In this document: positions 59,698-64,000 of the stretch, piece after piece | Position numbering within the stretch: the stretch's first letter is position 1 | Layout of the letters: every line of letters starts with the position of its first letter | NCBI RefSeq assembly: GCF_001649575.2 | Contig: NC_051448.1 | Span: 13,014,458-13,078,457, forward strand | Reading direction: 5' to 3' | Length of the DNA stretch: 64,000 bases | Source of the DNA: Kryptolebias marmoratus | Taxonomy: Eukaryota > Chordata > Actinopteri > Cyprinodontiformes > Rivulidae | Program-made: the position numbers and the translations under genes | Notes under the pieces: model-generated | Seen by the model: only the letters and a program-made list of their open reading frames with translations | Database searches by the model: none | What the model was told of the DNA's origin: nothing

Positions 59698-59790
59698 TCC
59701 AATTCAGCCCAACTTTATTTATAAGGCAATTTAAACAATCTGGCTGGACCAAAGGGCTGTGCAAAAGGAAAAAATGAAAAGGCAAAGCAG
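59698..59790. repeat. Probable interspersed repeat fragment
   Basis: AATTCAGCCCAACTTTATTT then AAGGCAATTTAAACAATC and GGACCAAAGGGCTGTGCAAA resemble an abundant fish repeat whose consensus I recall as '..TTTATTTATAAAGCACTTTAAA..ACCAAAGTGCTGTACA..'. Confidence 0.4.
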
Positions 59791-60913
59791 TAGTCACGTG
59801 GCATAACATAAGTGAGACATAAAACATAAGCATGAGCAGAGTTACTCCTCTTATCAGTGGTCATTTGTCTGATTGGCCAAGCTGCAAAGACTTGGTAGAC
59901 CAAAGAAAGAAAAGGCTTTGCTGACACCTTCGTGCATGTGAAAACCTGCAGAATACATAAACTTCCAAAGAAGTTTTCAAGCAGAACTTGACAAGTTGGG
60001 GATTTTTGTACCATATCTTTATATCCCCGGGGGACTATGACTTGCATAAAGTGAAAACTGTATCTGTGTGAGTAATTTACAACACGTGACTCCAGATTCA
60101 GATGGGTGTCTCAGCATGTTTCATGGCCTCTAAAGCATAAACTGTTTAAAGCTTCCTGCAAACCTAATTTCAACTAAGTCATTAAATTAAGCAGTGATTA
60201 GTCCAGACTTTTGTAATTTCAAGTTTATCATAGTAAAATGATAGAAATGACTTATTGTTTTAAACCATAGATAAAATAGTAACTGCTGCGCAATAGTAAA
60301 TGAATAACAGATGACACCATGAAATTGTGGTTTTAAAACACTTGACAGCAAAAAAAAAGGAAAGTGTTCTGGATGGAAGCCCAATTCTGCCACTGTAATG
60401 TAAACATAATCAATCAAAGCCTCAAAGTCATAGTTATAAAATATTGTCTTATGGTTTGTTACTATAAATATATTTTTTTTTTCAAACAAGAAGTGAAAAA
60501 AATAAATTGAGATGGAGAAAAGGTGAATTTAAAGGTTTGGAAAAAGTTTTTTTCCTCTAAGTCAAGATATTCTTAAAATACTTGAGAAAAAGTAGATTTT
60601 ATTACTGTGAATTCACTTCTAGGTAGGTGTGAACACTTACAGGGAAAAAAAAAACTGAAAAAGAAAAAAAACTTACCAGAAAGGAGAAACTGCTTGGATT
60701 CTTTAAAACTTGTTTAAATATGAGATCCTGGTATTTAATGACACCAGTGGAAAACCTCAAATTACAAACAGCAGCTTCTTTCACTTTCCGTCTGCTCATA
60801 GTAAAAAAATCAACTTCAGCAAAAAACTTTTTTTGAAGAGAGCATGAAACAAATAAGGGAAAAACTTCATTCTTGTTGGTTTTAAGCTTAATGTTATATA
60901 GTCTTACAGTTCT

Positions 60914-61235
60914 TAAGTGGGGTTTTGTGGACAAGTTATGAACAGTTATTATCTTACCTGATGTAGATCGCTCTTTGAACGACCTCTTTTAGGAGAAATT
61001 GAGTTTAATTTTAACCGGGTTGATGAGTTAATGAATTTCTGTCACCTTGAAACAACTAATCTCAAAAACTTCAAAACAGTTTGTGCAAATGTAATTTTTA
61101 CAAACCTGTCCACTGATTTCATATTATATGATTATTCTGGCAAAAAGATTTTAATAGTATTCCTGCAGGAGGTGCACCAGGCTGCCCCGGAGGTGCTACA
61201 GCTAGCTGCTGCTGCTATTAGCATTAGCAAATAGC
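60914..61235. mobile_element. MITE copy, right end truncated
   Basis: Left part GTGGGGTTTTGTGGACAAGT, TATGAACAGTTATTATCTTA and CCTGATGTAGATCGCTCTTT follows the family pattern. The interior CAGTTTGTGCAAATGTAATT matches the other copies. The right inverted end is missing; the next repeat begins at 61236. Confidence 0.55.
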
Positions 61236-61940
61236 CATTGAACTGTGTGATTACTTTCGCCAAGGAGGTTGTGTTTTTGGTTTTGTCTGTCTGTCTGTGG
61301 ACAAGATTACTCAAAAAGATATTATTGGATTTTCATGAATTATTCAGGAAACATAAAAGATGGTAGAAGGAACAAGTGATAACATTTTGGTGGTGATCTG
61401 GTCAGAGTTAGAGGTCAAAGGTCAAGGTCACAGATCAGCCCGTTCTCTAACTCTAAACTCCACAGCTGGACACCTCATAAGTCAGATCATAACAGAGTGA
61501 TCACTGTTGATTTCAAGGTGATGGGGGTCAAAGGTCAAGGTCACAGATGACCTTGAGCTCTAACTGTGCAACCATGTAATGGAGGAAAATTAAACTGCAC
61601 TGTTGGACACCTCTTAGGTCAAGGGTGATCACGATGAATTTCGAGGTCATGGGGTCAAAGGTCAAGGTCACAGGTAACCCCCTTGTTAAAACCTCTCTAT
61701 GCTTCTACATGTGACTCTTTTGTTACCTCCGCCAAGGAAGTTCTGTTGTCTCCGCTGGTTTGTTTGTCTTTTAGTAAAGATCAGGTAAAAACTAATGATT
61801 TGAACAGATTTGAATGAAATCTTCAGGAAATGTTGGAGTTGTAGCAAAAAAACAATTAATTAAATTTTAGTAGTGATCCAAATTCTGATCAGGATCACAT
61901 TATTTTTTCATGCTGTAGCCTTGGCAGAGGTTTGAGCTCT
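61236..61940. repeat. Interspersed repeat in two tandem units, with internal AGGTCA repeats
   Basis: Unit 1 (about 61250-61700) starts TTTCGCCAAGGAGGTTGTG and unit 2 (about 61725-61940) starts CCTCCGCCAAGGAAGTTCTG. Both continue with GGATTTTCATGAATT-like and CAGGAAA parts and a 'TTTTGGTGGTGATC' block. Unit 1 contains three copies of GGTCAAAGGTCAAGGTCACA (61413, 61526 and 61653 regions), spaced about 115-125 bases. It resembles a common teleost repeat. Confidence 0.6.
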
Positions 61941-63169
61941 CTAGTTTATTATGTTTTCACAAGATTTTCTACACCCTGTACGCAGTTAATGTGTTAACTG
62001 GGTTTCGGAAGCTGGGCCATGCATCACTCACCTGTAATCACCTAACAGTCCTTCTTATATTCGACTCCGTTTGTCTTGTGCTTTCAACACCCTCCCTCCT
62101 CTTCAAAGACAGCTGGTATAAGTGGGCTAGTAGGGCTAAGCCCTCCCTGGTGTTTACAAAAAAATGTTTAAAATACTTAATAAACACAAATTCTGACGCC
62201 ATTTGCCTAAAGGCGTGATTAAAGGTGTCTTCAGCCAGGACACTCGGGGTATGATATCCTATACTACATGTGTTGTACCTCATTCTTCTCCTTCAGGGAA
62301 CAGTAGTTATATGCATAACATTACGTTTCTTTGTGACCTGGTTTCAGTGAAAGGACCCGCTAACAGCAAGTGTAGCTAACAAATCTTTAACAAGGTGGTT
62401 ATTAACCTTTTTTACATCCCAGAAAAGTCGTCGGAGTGAGCTTTTCTTTAAATAAGGTAGGCTTTATTTAAAAAGAAAAATGCACTTTCCAATATTGCAT
62501 GTCTTGTTTGGTTTGATTTTATCAGTGTGGTCAGTAATTGTGTCAAGGAGTGTGGTGCAGTGGTTTGCAAAGCTTGTTTGACTGGGAAAAAAATCATCTG
62601 AAATAATTGTAGTTGAAACCCTTAATGCAGGGGAACAACTGACAGAGACTCTGCGTAAGCTTGGTTTTTGGTGGTGGTTTGTTTTGTGTTGTCTTTGTGC
62701 TGAAAAAGGATATAATGTCAATTTACAGCAGGTTTTCTTTATTTCAGATTGAAAGCTTCTGATGTTGGAATCCAAACTGCAGCGTTTTATTATATATCTG
62801 TTAGCCCACCATACAAATATCACCACCAGCCACCGCTGCTCCTCTTCCTTTATCAATTATTTCCTGTCTCATCACCACCTCTTTCATTCCTCCTGGCCTC
62901 CTCCTCTCTTTTATTTTACCTAACTCAACTCCTCTCAGGTCGGCTGTATGTTGCGCATCTCCAGTGAAGGTATCGCGGAGAGTTTTAGTGGGAGGTCCAA
63001 TCCTAATTGTCCAATTCCATCAAATCCATCTCCAGGCAGTTCAATACAGCGCTCCTTACATTCTTGTTGCTTCCATCCTTCATCGCCATCTTATCTCTAC
63101 CAACATCCACTCATCCCATCTTTTAGATTGAGTTTGTTTTATGTCAGCAGCAGTTCACTTTGGTCTTTG

Positions 63170-63325
63170 CACTGAGTGGCTGTCAGCTCGTCAGTCCAGT
63201 TAGAATTTAACTCTTTTCCTAAAAGCTGAGGCAGTTCAAAGAACTATCTACTACAGGTGAAATATTAATTGTTCATAACTTCAACACAGAATTGCATTTC
63301 GCTAAATCTGAACTATCCCTTCAAA
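63170..63325. mobile_element. MITE copy, partial
   Basis: Contains TCAAAGAACTATCTACTACA, GGTGAAATATTAATTGTTCA and the terminus AAATCTGAACTATCCCTTCAA, all in the reverse orientation relative to the left-end copies. Confidence 0.55.
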
Positions 63326-64000
63326 TTCAGTCACAGCAGATGAATTGTTCTGCTCTTTTTTAAAAATTCTTGCTACTTTTCCAGTCTCTCCTCAACATTA
63401 CACATGTAGAACCCAATAATTCGTAATTCAAATATGAAGTATTTGAAGGCTTCTGTGGGCAAAGTGCAGCAGAAAACAGCACCATGTGAACGGTTTGCTT
63501 TTTTCCAGCTTTAACCAGCTGCTCCGTTTGTGTAAGTGTCCTGCACATCACCCTTTCCAGTCAGAGTTAGGTAAGCTTTCAATGAATCATTAATTTCTCA
63601 TTTCTCTGGAAACTCTATACTAGACCTAACATTTTTTTCTTCAAGCAAACATGGAAAGTCTACTAAGTATTACTTAACAGGAACTGCCCTGGGTCAGCCT
63701 TACTCCTGTGTCTCTCAGAGCAGCTTTGATGTATTTTATCTTCTACTTTTACTGAATCATCCAGTGATGACCAAACCCCTCTCTTCTCCTGTCACACTGG
63801 TTTCATTACACACTCTTCTCCTCTACTGTACTCCCTGACCCGTGAAGTACAGGACGGCGTGCTTGTTAGAGACTCACTGTTTGATCTCGCCTCCTCCTTA
63901 CATCCAAGGGAAATAATGCGTTTACCGGACGCCTGGTGAAAGTCGTCTTGTCCTGTTCTGCGATAACAGCAGACGATGTCCTGCTGGCTGTTTGGAGACG

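Larger units (their letters stand above)
56401..64000. other. Right flank of the window: no gene recognised
   Basis: Apart from the repeats and gap listed separately, I see no coding exon with family similarity here. About 57060-57850 is richer in CpG and G-runs than the rest and could be a promoter-associated region of a gene beyond the window. About 62780-63130 is CT-rich. The short open frames are chance-like. Confidence 0.5.

Overview
This is a nuclear genomic window from a ray-finned (teleost) fish. It has compact introns, GT-AG splice sites, CpG-containing promoters, teleost-type interspersed repeats (RTE/Rex3-like LINE, Penelope-like element, hAT elements, tRNA-SINE-like units, foldback MITEs) and protein sequences that match vertebrate families closely. 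There is no bacterial operon structure, CRISPR array or phage.

Five protein-coding genes can be reconstructed exon by exon, with consistent reading phase at every junction. From left to right they are: fez2 (minus strand, complete, 10 coding exons, 399 aa, stop at 71-73, start at 9990); wdr26 (minus, 14 coding exons, 608 aa, 15415-26984, with a long 3' UTR to about 11.66 kb); adcy3 (minus, 20 coding exons, 1091 aa, 31912-43679); an unrecognised multi-pass membrane protein gene (minus, 2 exons, 469 aa, 44533-47282); and naga, alpha-N-acetylgalactosaminidase (plus, 8 coding exons, 432 aa, 48971-54187). The first four are tandem on the minus strand. The membrane-protein gene and naga are divergent, about 1 kb apart.

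The spaces between them hold mobile-element remains. An hAT-like element of about 2.1 kb, with terminal inverted repeats and a near-perfect 8-bp target duplication, lies upstream of wdr26 and carries a broken Penelope-like GIY-YIG fragment. A LINE 3' fragment sits in an adcy3 intron. One short inverted-repeat (MITE) family recurs at least six times between 32 and 63 kb. naga intron 7 has two further MITEs side by side. The right 9 kb (about 54.8-64 kb) shows no recognisable gene and is repeat-rich, with an assembly gap.

The genes do not form one pathway: kinesin adaptor (fez2), CTLH E3 ligase subunit (wdr26), cAMP synthesis (adcy3), lysosomal glycosidase (naga). The most notable regulatory signal is a perfect palindromic GTCACGTGAC (CLEAR/TFEB-type) element just upstream of the lysosomal gene naga. 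The least explained gene is the 469-aa Gly/Ala-rich membrane protein. All functional statements are homology-based; exon limits are read by eye from splice signals and phase.
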